In this document: positions 6,980 to 14,886 of the stretch, one piece after another | Numbering within the stretch: position 1 is the first letter of the stretch | Layout: every line of letters begins with the position of its first letter | DNA from: CAXXXW01 sp963665555 | Lineage (GTDB): Bacteria > Pseudomonadota > Alphaproteobacteria > Thalassobaculales > Thalassobaculaceae | Direction: 5' to 3' | DNA: 64,000 bases | Assembly: GCA_963665555.2 (NCBI GenBank) | Contig: OY762308.1 | Coordinates: 2,852,001 to 2,916,000 of the forward strand | The notes under the pieces: model-generated | Told to the model about the DNA's origin: nothing | The model's database searches: none | Seen by the model: the letters and a program-made list of their open reading frames with translations, nothing else | Program-made: the position numbers and the translations under genes

Positions 6980-8701
6980 CTAGTAGCGGTAGCCCTCGCG
7001 CTTGAAGGGGCCGTCGGGGGGGACGCCGATATAGGCCGCCTGGTCCTCGGACAGGCGCGTCAGCCGCGCGCCCACCCGGGCGAGGTGCAGTTCGGCCACC
7101 TTCTCGTCGAGCTCCCTGGGCAGCACGTAGACCAGGTTCCCGTACTTGCCGGGATTGCCCCAGAGTTCGATCTGGGCCAGCGTCTGGTTGGTGAAGGACG
7201 CGCTCATCACGAAACTGGCGTGGCCGGTGGCGCAGCCGAGGTTGACCAGCCGCCCCTCCGCCAGCAGCAGGACGCGCTTGCCGTCGGGGAACTCGATCTC
7301 GTCCACCTGCGGCTTCACGTTGTGCCATTTCAGGTTGCGCAGCCCCGCGACCTGGATCTCGGTGTCGAAATGGCCGATGTTGCAGACGATGGCGCGGTCC
7401 TTCATCCGCCGCATGTGCTCCACGGTGATAACGTCCGTGTTGCCGGTGGCGGTGACGAAAATATCGGCCCGGCCGGCGTAGTCGTCCATGGTGGCGACCT
7501 CGTAGCCCTCCATCGCCGCCTGCAGCGCGCAGATCGGGTCCACCTCGGCCACCACCACGCGCGCGCCGCCGTTGCGCAGGCTCGCGGCCGATCCCTTGCC
7601 CACGTCGCCGTAACCGTTCACCACCGCGACCTTGCCGGCGAGCATGACGTCGGTGGCGCGGCGAATGCCGTCGGTCAGGCTCTCGCGGCAGCCGTAGAGG
7701 TTGTCGAACTTCGACTTGGTCACGCTGTCGTTCACGTTGAAGGCCGGCGCGGCCAGCGTTCCGGCCGCCGCCATCTGGCGCAGGCGCAGCACGCCGGTCG
7801 TCGTCTCCTCCGAGATGCCGCGCACCCCCTCCATCGCCGCCGGGTAGTCGTCGTGCATGACGCGGGTGAGGTCGCCGCCGTCGTCGAGCAGCATGTTGGG
7901 CCGCCAGCCGCCGGGACCCTCGATGGAGCGGCGGATGCACCAGTCGTACTCCGCCTCCGTCTCGCCCTTCCAGGCGAAGACCGGCACGCCCGACGCGGCC
8001 ATCGCGGCGGCGGCGTGGTCCTGGGTCGAGAAGATGTTGCAGGAGGACCAGCGCACCTCCGCGCCGAGCCGCTCCAGCGTCTCGATCAGCACGGCGGTCT
8101 GGACGGTCATGTGCAGGCAGCCGGCGATCCGCGCGCCGGCCAGCGGCCGCGACGGGCCATACTCCTCGCGCAGGGCCATCAGGCCGGGCATTTCGGTCTC
8201 GGCGATGGCGATCTCGCGCCGGCCCCATTCGGCGAGCGAGAGGTCGGCGACCTTGTGGTCGGGTTCGCGGGCCGGACCGGGGGTCGAAGCCGGGGCGGGC
8301 GCCGCGGCGGCGGGGGGCGCGGGTTCGGCGGCCGCTTTCGCCGGCGCGCGCCGCCGGCCCGCTTGCGCCGGCTTGCGCCGGGGCGGCGGAGCCGCCGGGG
8401 CCGCGTCCGCGACGGGCGCGGGCGGGGCTTCCGGCTCCGGCGCCGCCGGGGCCTCGACCGCCGCCGGGGCCTCGACCGCCGCCGGGGCCTCGTCTTCCGG
8501 AATCGCGGGCGCGATCGCCGGCGCCGCGGCGGGCGCCGTCGCGGCCTTGCGCCATCGCTGGCCCTCGCGCCTGCGCTCCCAAAGCTCCCGCCCGTTGCCG
8601 ACGGTCTCCAGGCTCCGGGCCCGCGTCGCGGTCCACCCGTCCACCCGCCGGCCCTTCAGGACGATCGTCTCGAAAATCTTGGTCAGCTGGTTCTGCGTCA
8701 T
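6980..8701 (-). CDS. ahcY: S-adenosylhomocysteine hydrolase with extra N-terminal domain (573 aa)
   Basis: It hydrolyses S-adenosylhomocysteine to adenosine and homocysteine, relieving inhibition of SAM-dependent methylation. It uses tightly bound NAD and works in the cytosol. Residues about 148-573 are a full-length enzyme: HMTVQTA near 197, a FNVNDSVTKSKFDN block near 321, the NAD motif GYGDVGKG at 363-370 and the classic C-terminal KREGYRY. Ahead of it lie a 52-residue basic domain of unknown family (MTQNQLTKIF...GRRVDGWTATRARS) and an Ala/Pro/Glu-rich linker (53-147). Most bacterial AhcY proteins lack both. I chose ATG 8701, which has a GAGGA site just upstream and an uninterrupted frame. 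It lies directly downstream of rpmB. Confidence 0.93.
   Translation of the reverse strand: MTQNQLTKIFETIVLKGRRVDGWTATRARSLETVGNGRELWERRREGQRWRKAATAPAAAPAIAPAIPEDEAPAAVEAPAAVEAPAAPEPEAPPAPVADAAPAAPPPRRKPAQAGRRRAPAKAAAEPAPPAAAAPAPASTPGPAREPDHKVADLSLAEWGRREIAIAETEMPGLMALREEYGPSRPLAGARIAGCLHMTVQTAVLIETLERLGAEVRWSSCNIFSTQDHAAAAMAASGVPVFAWKGETEAEYDWCIRRSIEGPGGWRPNMLLDDGGDLTRVMHDDYPAAMEGVRGISEETTTGVLRLRQMAAAGTLAAPAFNVNDSVTKSKFDNLYGCRESLTDGIRRATDVMLAGKVAVVNGYGDVGKGSAASLRNGGARVVVAEVDPICALQAAMEGYEVATMDDYAGRADIFVTATGNTDVITVEHMRRMKDRAIVCNIGHFDTEIQVAGLRNLKWHNVKPQVDEIEFPDGKRVLLLAEGRLVNLGCATGHASFVMSASFTNQTLAQIELWGNPGKYGNLVYVLPRELDEKVAELHLARVGARLTRLSEDQAAYIGVPPDGPFKREGYRY
8442..8492. repeat. 18-bp tandem repeat in the ahcY linker
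   Basis: Units gccgccggggcctcgacc occur at 8442-8459 and 8460-8477, with a 15-nt partial third copy at 8478-8492. They encode repeated EAPAAV on the minus strand, inside the low-complexity linker of AhcY. This is expected slippage-prone DNA and may vary in copy number between strains. Confidence 0.85.
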
Positions 8702-8769
8702 CCCGTCCTCGACGGTTCCCGCCGGAGGGTCCCGCGGCCGGGGCCGCGCGGCCGGCCCGCGGCGGCGCC

Positions 8770-9063
8770 TCAGGAGGCGGCGTTGGCGGCGGCCTTTTCG
8801 ATCCGGCGCTTGAGCGCCCGCGCCTCGGGGCCGAGATCGGCCGCCTTGGCGGACCCGAGGAAGGCGTCGAGGCCGCCCTTCTTCTCGATCGCCCGGATCG
8901 CCGCCGCGGCGATCCGCATCCGCACCGGCCGGCCGAGCGTCTCGCTCATCAGCGAGATGCGCTGCAGGTTCGGCAGGAAGCGGCGGCGCGTCCTGTTCTT
9001 GGCGTGGCTGACATTGTTGCCGGTCAGCACGCCCTTGCCGGTGATCGAACAACGCCGGGCCAT
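8770..9063 (-). CDS. rpmB: 50S ribosomal protein L28 (97 aa)
   Basis: L28 is a structural protein of the large ribosomal subunit. The N-terminus MARRCSITGKG, the NNVSHAKNRTRRRFLPNLQ segment and a basic helical C-terminus are diagnostic. The length (97 aa) is normal for alphaproteobacteria. I chose the ATG at 9063 because it gives the canonical L28 start and has GGGGAG at 9071-9076 on the minus strand. A well-formed promoter lies at 9101-9129. ahcY follows after a G+C-rich 68-nt gap. Confidence 0.97.
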   Translation of the reverse strand: MARRCSITGKGVLTGNNVSHAKNRTRRRFLPNLQRISLMSETLGRPVRMRIAAAAIRAIEKKGGLDAFLGSAKAADLGPEARALKRRIEKAAANAAS

Positions 9064-9100
9064 CGTCCCGCTCCCCTTCGCCCCATGCCGGAAAGCGCGC

Positions 9101-9129
9101 CGTATACGCCCTCCCGCCCCGCCCGTCAA
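9101..9129 (-). promoter_or_regulatory. sigma70-type promoter of rpmB
   Basis: On the minus strand TTGACG (9124-9129) and TATACG (9101-9106) are separated by exactly 17 nt. The start codon of rpmB lies 37 nt downstream. This is one of the best matches to the housekeeping consensus in the window, as expected for a ribosomal-protein gene. Confidence 0.7.
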
Positions 9130-9201
9130 GCCGCGCGGCGCGAGGTGGCGTCTCGGTTTGAAATCGGGGCGGAGGGGAATCCCCTATCCAATCGGAGAGG
9201 G

Positions 9202-9230
9202 TTGACACGGCGCGGCGCGTTCGATTCGAA
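9202..9230 (+). promoter_or_regulatory. putative promoter of the antitoxin-Fic operon
   Basis: A consensus TTGACA at 9202-9207 is followed 17 nt later by TTCGAA at 9225-9230. The -10 is a poor match. TTCGAA is itself a palindrome, which could serve autoregulation, but that is speculative. Confidence 0.4.
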
Positions 9231-9304
9231 TGCGGAACCGGGCAAGGCGGCGCGGGGTAAGACGGTGCAAGGCGGCGGCCCATAACGCATGGAGGAGGCG
9301 GACG

Positions 9305-9499
9305 GTGGATGACGGGCACGATCCCCACGACGATCTGATCGAGAGATTGCGCGAGACGGCAAACCGGCCGCTAACGCCGGAGCTGCGTTTCCAACAGAAG
9401 GTCTCGGGCATCTTGGCCGGCTATCCCATGGACAGCGCCGTCACCCGCGAGGAGGTCGAAGCCCGCCTCCGAGAACGGGAGGGGCTGGTCCGACCATGA
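9305..9499 (+). CDS. VbhA-like antitoxin of a Fic system (64 aa)
   Basis: The GTG at 9305 is preceded by GGAGGAGG at 9291-9298. The 64-residue product is charged and helical. It has a likely inhibitory helix (DLIERLRETANRPLTPELRF) and a downstream helical hairpin (TREEVEARLRERE) laid out like VbhA-type class I Fic antitoxins, which block the ATP site of their Fic partner. The textbook inhibitory motif (S/T)xxxE(G/N) is not clearly present; the aligned position reads ETAN. The stop overlaps the Fic ATG (ATGA at 9496-9499), so the two are translationally coupled. The antitoxin call depends mainly on size and position. Confidence 0.65.
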   Translation: MDDGHDPHDDLIERLRETANRPLTPELRFQQKVSGILAGYPMDSAVTREEVEARLREREGLVRP

Positions 9500-10104
9500 T
9501 CCTCTACGAACTGGTCGGGCAAACCGAGAACCATCCAGCCTACGCAGCGCTCGCGGAAGAGAATCGCGGACGGCATTACGACTTTTTGAGGTCGGCGGTC
9601 GAAGCCGCTTTGGCGGTCGATCGGTCGTTCCTGTCCCAGACAGTCATCAAGGCGCTCAACTACCATGCGATCGCTTGCCTTCACGGTAGCGCCGGCATCT
9701 ACAGACCGTGGCTGGTTACGGTCGATGATTATATTCCTCCGGAACACTATCGTGTCCCCGATCTTATGGACGATTTCGTCAATTCGGTAAATCGCATGTG
9801 GGAAACGGAGGACCCCGTTCGACTGTCGGCATACGTGCTTTGGCGGCTTAACTGGATACACCCGTTCATTAACGGAAATGGAAGAACCGCGCGCGCCGCA
9901 AGCTATTTCGTAATTTGCGTCAAGATCGGAATCTGGCCGAACACCGCGACGATCTTGCCCGAGCTGCTTCGACGACCCGAGAACAGAGATCAATATGTGT
10001 CCGCTCTGCGATACGCCGATGAAATATCGGCGGATGGAACGCCGAACCTCGATCCAATGGTGGACCTGCTCACGCGCCTGTTGAGAGAGCAGCTTGCTAC
10101 TTGA
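9496..10104 (+). CDS. Fic-domain protein, probable AMP-transferase toxin (202 aa)
   Basis: Fic enzymes transfer AMP or another nucleotide moiety to hydroxyl groups of target proteins. The catalytic motif is H122-PFINGNGRTAR133. The catalytic His, the phosphate-binding GNGR and the distal Arg are present. The metal-binding Asp/Glu of the HxFx(D/E)GNGR consensus is Asn126. This HPFINGNGRTARA form occurs, to my recollection, in a subfamily of rhizobial-type Fic proteins, so it may be functional. The N-terminal 115 residues are the usual helical bundle (NYHAIACLHGSAGIYRP). The DNA is visibly less G+C-rich than its neighbours, pointing to acquisition. Codes directly after its antitoxin. Confidence 0.88.
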   Translation: MILYELVGQTENHPAYAALAEENRGRHYDFLRSAVEAALAVDRSFLSQTVIKALNYHAIACLHGSAGIYRPWLVTVDDYIPPEHYRVPDLMDDFVNSVNRMWETEDPVRLSAYVLWRLNWIHPFINGNGRTARAASYFVICVKIGIWPNTATILPELLRRPENRDQYVSALRYADEISADGTPNLDPMVDLLTRLLREQLAT

Positions 10105-10139
10105 TGCCCCTCGGTTCCCGGTTCGGGCGCGGGCCTTAC

Positions 10140-10156
10140 CCGATCGGGAAGATCGG
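10140..10156. terminator. putative hairpin between convergent Fic and NHL genes
   Basis: CCGATC (10140-10145) and GATCGG (10151-10156) form a 6-bp stem with a 5-nt loop in the 130-nt gap between convergent genes. No T-run follows. Nothing else is recognisable in 10105-10234. Confidence 0.3.
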
Positions 10157-10234
10157 CGAAGGGCCGCTGAGATTGCCGGCGCGATGGAACGTAGCCTACG
10201 CTGGAGGATGAACGCGGTCTTCCGCCGCGCCGCC

Positions 10235-11095
10235 TCACGGGGCGGGGGCGAAGCGGGTGATGGCGGTGGTGTGGGTCTCGACGAAGTAGAGCGTCCCGTC
10301 CGCCGCGCCGCTCACGCCGTGCGGCATCACCGGCGCCGGCTTGCAGCTTCCGAGGATCGTGCCGTCGGCGGAGAGCGCCGTCACGCGGGGGACCTGGTCC
10401 GTGACATGGATGCGCTCCCCGGCGTCGACGTAAATGTCCATCGGCTTGTGGAACGGGCCGAACGCCGCGAGGTAGTCCCCGTCGGGGGAGAAGACCTGCA
10501 CCCGGTCGTTCTCGCGGTCGCCGACCAGCACCCGCCCGTCGCGCAGCACGGCGATGCCGTGCGGCGTCGCGAACGCGCCGGGGCCGCTCCCCCTTCCGCC
10601 CCAGCTGCGCAGCAGCGCGCCGTCGGGCGCGAACTTGTGCACCATCGTGTTGCCGTATCCGTCGGAAACGTAGAGGTCGCCTTCCGGCCCGACCGCGACA
10701 TCGGTCGGATGGTTGAAGGGGGCCTGGGTCCGGGGGCGGTGCCGTTCGCCGAGCGCGAACAGGAGCTTGCCCCCGGCGTCGAAGGCGAGCACCTGGTGCG
10801 CGTCCCGGTCCACGACCAGCACGCGCCCGTCCGGGGCGACGGTGATGCCGTGCGGGTCCGCGAGAACGCCGTCGCCCCAGCTTCGGAGGAAATTCCCCCC
10901 GGCGTCGAAGACCAGGACCGGGGTCGCGCGCCGCTGGCAGACATAGAGGGCGCCGCCGGCGTCCACCGCGCATTTGCTGATGGTGCCGACCGGGATATGC
11001 GCCGGCCACCGGCCCCAGGGCCGGTCGATCCGGTAGCGCCGGTCGCCCAGCACGGCGAACAGGCTTTCGCGCGCCGTCCCCGCCTCCGTTTCCAT
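10235..11095 (-). CDS. NHL-repeat beta-propeller protein (286 aa)
   Basis: The sequence is a string of NHL blades: ADPHGITVAPDGRVLVVDRD, NHPTDVAVGPEGDLYVSDGY, ATPHGIAVLRDGRVLVGDRE and KPMDIYVDAGERIHVTDQ, giving about six propeller repeats. It resembles the peptidyl-alpha-hydroxyglycine amidating-lyase-like and 6-bladed NHL proteins found beside catabolic genes. No signal peptide is evident, so it is probably cytoplasmic. I chose ATG 11095, which has AAGGAGG about 6 nt upstream. It lies 23 nt downstream of the fused hydantoinase, likely in one transcript with it. A lactonase or amidating-lyase activity is possible but unproven. Confidence 0.8.
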   Translation of the reverse strand: METEAGTARESLFAVLGDRRYRIDRPWGRWPAHIPVGTISKCAVDAGGALYVCQRRATPVLVFDAGGNFLRSWGDGVLADPHGITVAPDGRVLVVDRDAHQVLAFDAGGKLLFALGERHRPRTQAPFNHPTDVAVGPEGDLYVSDGYGNTMVHKFAPDGALLRSWGGRGSGPGAFATPHGIAVLRDGRVLVGDRENDRVQVFSPDGDYLAAFGPFHKPMDIYVDAGERIHVTDQVPRVTALSADGTILGSCKPAPVMPHGVSGAADGTLYFVETHTTAITRFAPAP

Positions 11096-11118
11096 GCCCG
11101 CCTCCTTCCCGCGCCGCG

Positions 11119-14100
11119 TCAGGTTTCCGGCGTTCCGTAGCCGCCGGCGCCGCTCGTGCGGATGCTCAGCACGTCGCCGCGCTTGAGCGTGCGGATTTCC
11201 TTCGAGCCGAGGCGCTCCCCGTTGCCGTCGGGGTTGAGCACCGTCTCCCCCAATGCGCCGGGTTCGCCGCCGAAGACGCCCCACGGCCGGCTTTCGTGGC
11301 GGTCGCCCAGCAGGGTGAGCACGCCCTCGCCGGCCAGCAGTTCGATGTCCTTGCGCAGGCCGCATCCCCCCTTGTGGCGGCCGGCGCCGCCGGTGCCGTC
11401 GAGCAGCTCCAGCCGGCGGATCAGCACCGGCGCGTTGCTCTCGTGCACCTCGACCGGGATGTTGGAGCAGTTCATCACCGGACTCAGCCCCTCCGGCCCG
11501 TCGCTGTCGGCCCGCCCGCCGTAGCCCGCCAGGATCAGGTCGTAGAACACGTAGGGCTTGCCCGTGCGGTCGTCGATGCCGCCGATATTCGGGTTGGACC
11601 AGTGGCTGAAGGCGCCCATCGCGCGTTCCGGCATGGCTTGCGCCATCGCGCCGTTGATCGTGTCGAAGATGCGGACCTGCAGCGCCGCCCGCCCGCCGGA
11701 CGGGGCGGGGAAGCGCGGGTTGAAGAAACTCCCCTCCCGCGCGGCCAGGCGGATCGGCCGCATCGCGCCCGCGTTCTGCGGGCTGAGCGGATCGCAGAAC
11801 ACCTTGATCGCGAAGTAGGTGTAGGCGCGCGTGTAGTTGATGTAGCTGTTGATCGCCGCCGGCACCGCGTCCGAGGAGCGGGAGAAATCGACCGTGACCT
11901 CCGCGCCGTCCGGCCCCTCGGCGAAGGTGATGTCGACGCCGAACCGGATCGGCCCGGTGCCGGGGCCGTAATCGTCCATCCTGTCGTCGAAGCTGTAGGT
12001 TCCGGGCGGCACGCGGGCCAGCGCGGCGCGCATCCGCGCCTCGCTCCGGTCCAGGATGCGCTCGAACGCCGCCTCGACCGCCGGCCGGCCGTGTTCGCGG
12101 AACAGCCGGCGGAAACGCTCGGCGGCCGTGAGGTTGGCCGTGTGCTGCGCCATGACGTCGCCGCGCACCTTGTCGGGCACGCGCGTGTTGGCGAGCACCA
12201 TCGAGAGGATGTCGCGGTCGATCTCCCCCTCCCGGCAAAAGCGCACCGGCAGGATGCGGAAGCCCTCCTGGAACGCCTCGGTCACGCCGTGGACCTTCTG
12301 CGAACCCGGCGCCGCGCCGCCCACGTCCATCTGGTGGGCCGAGGCGGCCACGTAGCCGAGCAGCTCCTCCCCCTCGAACACCGGCATGACCTGGAAGAAG
12401 TCGGGGAAATGGCCGGACCCCATCCAGCTGTCGTTCATCAGCACGCTGTCGCCGGGGCGCAGCGTTCCGGGCGGATAGGCCTCGGTCACGTGGCGGACCA
12501 CGAAGGGCATGGAGCCGAGATGGCCCGGCGAGAAATTGCCCTGCGCGATCATCCTACCCCTGGCGTCGAACACCGCCGTGGAGAAGTCGTCGCCCTCGCG
12601 CACGGCCTCGCTGAAGGCGGTGTGGCGCATGGTCGTGCCGAGCTCCTCGGCGATGGAGACGACCGAGTTCCAGATCACGGTGAAGGCGATGGGGTCGAGG
12701 CCGCCCTCCGCGTTCTCCGCCGCGCGCGGGCCGGCGGAGGCGTCCGCGTCCGCGCCCGCGATTTCGACAAGCAGGTGCCCGCCGGGGCCGAGACGGGCGC
12801 GGTCGCCGGGCGGTATGACGGTCGTCGCCTCGGCGTCCTCGACGATGGCGGGGCCTTCGACAACGGTGTCCGGGCCGATCGCCTCGCGCCGCCAGACCGC
12901 GGCCGTCGCCATGCCGCCGGCTTCGGGGAACCAGGCGGGGCGCGCGCCGGGCGGCTCCGGCCGGGCGGCGGCGGCCTCGCCGTCGCCGGCGATGTCGTCG
13001 CGCGGGTTCGGCGCGATGGCGGCCAGCGCCCAATCGACGCCCTCGACCGCGCTCGCCGGGTCCTCGGCGCGGTAGCGGGCCTTGTAGGCCGCGCGGAACG
13101 CCGCCTCGCAGGCCGCCGGGTAGCCCGGCCCGATCCCGCCCTCCGGCAGGTCCACATGGATTTCGAAGCCCTGCCCGGCGTGGCGCATGTAGGCGAAGCG
13201 CCGGAAGACGGGCGGCCGCGCGCCCGGCAGGCGGGCGAGGTCCTTCGCCAGCCGCGCCTCCAGCCCGGCGTAGATCGCCGCGATGTCCTCCGGCGCCGCC
13301 TCGTCCAGGCGGACCAGCCGGGTGACGGAGGCGTCCAGCCGGCCGTCGGCCGCGAGCATCCCGACGGCCGAGCCGACGCCGGCGGCCCTGGGCACGACGA
13401 CCCGCCCGACGCCGAGCGTCCGCGCCATCCGCGCCGCGTGCAGCGGCCCGGCGCCGCCGAAGGCCACCAGCGCGTACCGGCGCGGGTCGCGGCCGCGCTC
13501 GACCGAGACGACGCGCAGCGCGTGCTCCATGTTCCCGGTCGCGACCAGGTGGACGCCCCAGGCCGCCTCCTCGACGGACAGGCCCAGCGGTTCGGCGACA
13601 TGCGCGCGCAGCGCCGCGCGCGCCGCCTCCGTGTCCAGCGCCATCGCGCCGCCGTTGAAATAGGCCGGGTTCAGGTAGCCGAGCGCGAGGTTGGCGTCGG
13701 TCGCCGTCGGCCGCGTTCCCCCGGCGCCGTAGCAGGCGGGGCCCGGGTCCGCGCCCGCGCTTTCCGGCCCGACGCGGATCGCCCCGTCGGCGGCCCGCGC
13801 GATCGAGCCGCCGCCCGCGCCGATCTCCACCAGCTCCACCGAGGGCACGACGATCGGCAGGCCGGACCCCTTCCTGTAGCGCACCGGATCGACCTCGAAG
13901 GTCGGCGCGATCGCCGGCTCGCCGCCGTCCACGGCGCCGAGTTTCGCCGTCGTGCCGCCCATGTCGAAGCTGAGAACGCGGTCCGCGCCGAGTTCCCGGC
14001 CGATCCGGCCCGCCAGCAGCACGCCGGCGGCCGGCCCGCTCTCGACGATCCGCACCGGGTATTCGCTCGCCAGTTCCGGCGAGACCAGGCCGCCGTTCGA

Positions 14101-14838
14101 CTGCACGATCGACAGGCCGGCCCGCGCCCCCATCGCGGCGAAATCCTCCGCCAGGCGGCGCACATAGGCGCCCACCAGCGGCTTCACGAAGCCGTTCGCG
14201 ACCGTGGTGTTGGCGCGCTCGTACTCCCGCAGCTTCGGCGACACATCGACCGACAGGCTGAGCGCGGCGCCCGGCAGCCGCCGGGCCAGCGCGGCGCCCA
14301 CGGCCCGCTCGTGCGCCGGGTTGGCGTAGGCGTGGAGGAGCGCGACCGCCACCGCCTCGTAGCCGCCCCGGGCGACGCGCTCGACGACCTCCTCGAGGTC
14401 CTCCGGGTCGAGCGGCTCCAGGACCTCCCCCTCGAAGCTCGTCCGCTCCCGCACCTCGAAAATCCGCTCGCGCGGGATCAGCGGCTCCGGCTTGCGCATG
14501 TGCAGGTCGTAGGTCTCGTAGCGCTTCTGGCGGCCGAGGATCAGCACGTCGCGGAAGCCGCGCGTGGTGACCAGCGCCGTTTTCGCGCCGCGCCGCTGGA
14601 CGATGGCGTTGGTCGCGACGGTGGTGGCGTGGAGGAACTGGCCGATTTCGTCCGCGCCGGCCCCCGCCTTTTCCAGCAGCGCCGGCAGGCCGTTCCGAAC
14701 CGCCTCGGAAGGGTCGCGGGGCGTGGAGGGGGCCTTGTGGACCCACGACCGCCCGGTCGCCTCGTCGCGCAGCACGAAATCGGTGAAGGTGCCGCCGACA
14801 TCGACGCCGATCCGGTACGCGCCCGCGCTTTCCGCCAT
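11119..14838 (-). CDS. fused hydantoinase A/B, 5-oxoprolinase type (1239 aa)
   Basis: ATP-dependent hydrolases of this family open 5-oxoproline, hydantoin or related lactams. Residues 1 to about 690 are a HyuA unit: an actin-like phosphate loop VDVGGTFTD at 12-20, SFDMGGTTAKLG near 290 and IGAGGGSIA near 340. Residues about 700-1239 are a HyuB unit (PIAFTVIWNSVVSIAEELGTTM, SVLMNDSWMGSGHFPD, INSYINYTRAYTYFAIK). The single-chain arrangement is that of eukaryotic 5-oxoprolinase and some bacterial forms. Split relatives are at 41546-45665. It is in a minus-strand cluster with a P450 and a diiron protein upstream. Substrate cannot be fixed from sequence. Confidence 0.92.
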   Translation of the reverse strand: MAESAGAYRIGVDVGGTFTDFVLRDEATGRSWVHKAPSTPRDPSEAVRNGLPALLEKAGAGADEIGQFLHATTVATNAIVQRRGAKTALVTTRGFRDVLILGRQKRYETYDLHMRKPEPLIPRERIFEVRERTSFEGEVLEPLDPEDLEEVVERVARGGYEAVAVALLHAYANPAHERAVGAALARRLPGAALSLSVDVSPKLREYERANTTVANGFVKPLVGAYVRRLAEDFAAMGARAGLSIVQSNGGLVSPELASEYPVRIVESGPAAGVLLAGRIGRELGADRVLSFDMGGTTAKLGAVDGGEPAIAPTFEVDPVRYRKGSGLPIVVPSVELVEIGAGGGSIARAADGAIRVGPESAGADPGPACYGAGGTRPTATDANLALGYLNPAYFNGGAMALDTEAARAALRAHVAEPLGLSVEEAAWGVHLVATGNMEHALRVVSVERGRDPRRYALVAFGGAGPLHAARMARTLGVGRVVVPRAAGVGSAVGMLAADGRLDASVTRLVRLDEAAPEDIAAIYAGLEARLAKDLARLPGARPPVFRRFAYMRHAGQGFEIHVDLPEGGIGPGYPAACEAAFRAAYKARYRAEDPASAVEGVDWALAAIAPNPRDDIAGDGEAAAARPEPPGARPAWFPEAGGMATAAVWRREAIGPDTVVEGPAIVEDAEATTVIPPGDRARLGPGGHLLVEIAGADADASAGPRAAENAEGGLDPIAFTVIWNSVVSIAEELGTTMRHTAFSEAVREGDDFSTAVFDARGRMIAQGNFSPGHLGSMPFVVRHVTEAYPPGTLRPGDSVLMNDSWMGSGHFPDFFQVMPVFEGEELLGYVAASAHQMDVGGAAPGSQKVHGVTEAFQEGFRILPVRFCREGEIDRDILSMVLANTRVPDKVRGDVMAQHTANLTAAERFRRLFREHGRPAVEAAFERILDRSEARMRAALARVPPGTYSFDDRMDDYGPGTGPIRFGVDITFAEGPDGAEVTVDFSRSSDAVPAAINSYINYTRAYTYFAIKVFCDPLSPQNAGAMRPIRLAAREGSFFNPRFPAPSGGRAALQVRIFDTINGAMAQAMPERAMGAFSHWSNPNIGGIDDRTGKPYVFYDLILAGYGGRADSDGPEGLSPVMNCSNIPVEVHESNAPVLIRRLELLDGTGGAGRHKGGCGLRKDIELLAGEGVLTLLGDRHESRPWGVFGGEPGALGETVLNPDGNGERLGSKEIRTLKRGDVLSIRTSGAGGYGTPET

Positions 14839-14886
14839 CGCTCCCTCCCCCCGCGCCGGCCGCCCCGCGCGCGCCGCCCCTCGGCG

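Noticed and set aside
8442..8492. The 18-bp tandem repeat considered as a CRISPR or origin iteron
   Set aside because: It is in frame inside ahcY and encodes an EAPAAV repeat; only about 2.8 copies.
8702..8769. A SAM- or SAH-responsive riboswitch upstream of ahcY
   Set aside because: The 68-nt gap is only a G+C-rich spacer with possible stem sequences; no conserved riboswitch core was visible.
9421..9993. A minus-strand open frame opposite the Fic gene
   Set aside because: The opposite strand carries an intact Fic domain with its antitoxin coupled by ATGA.
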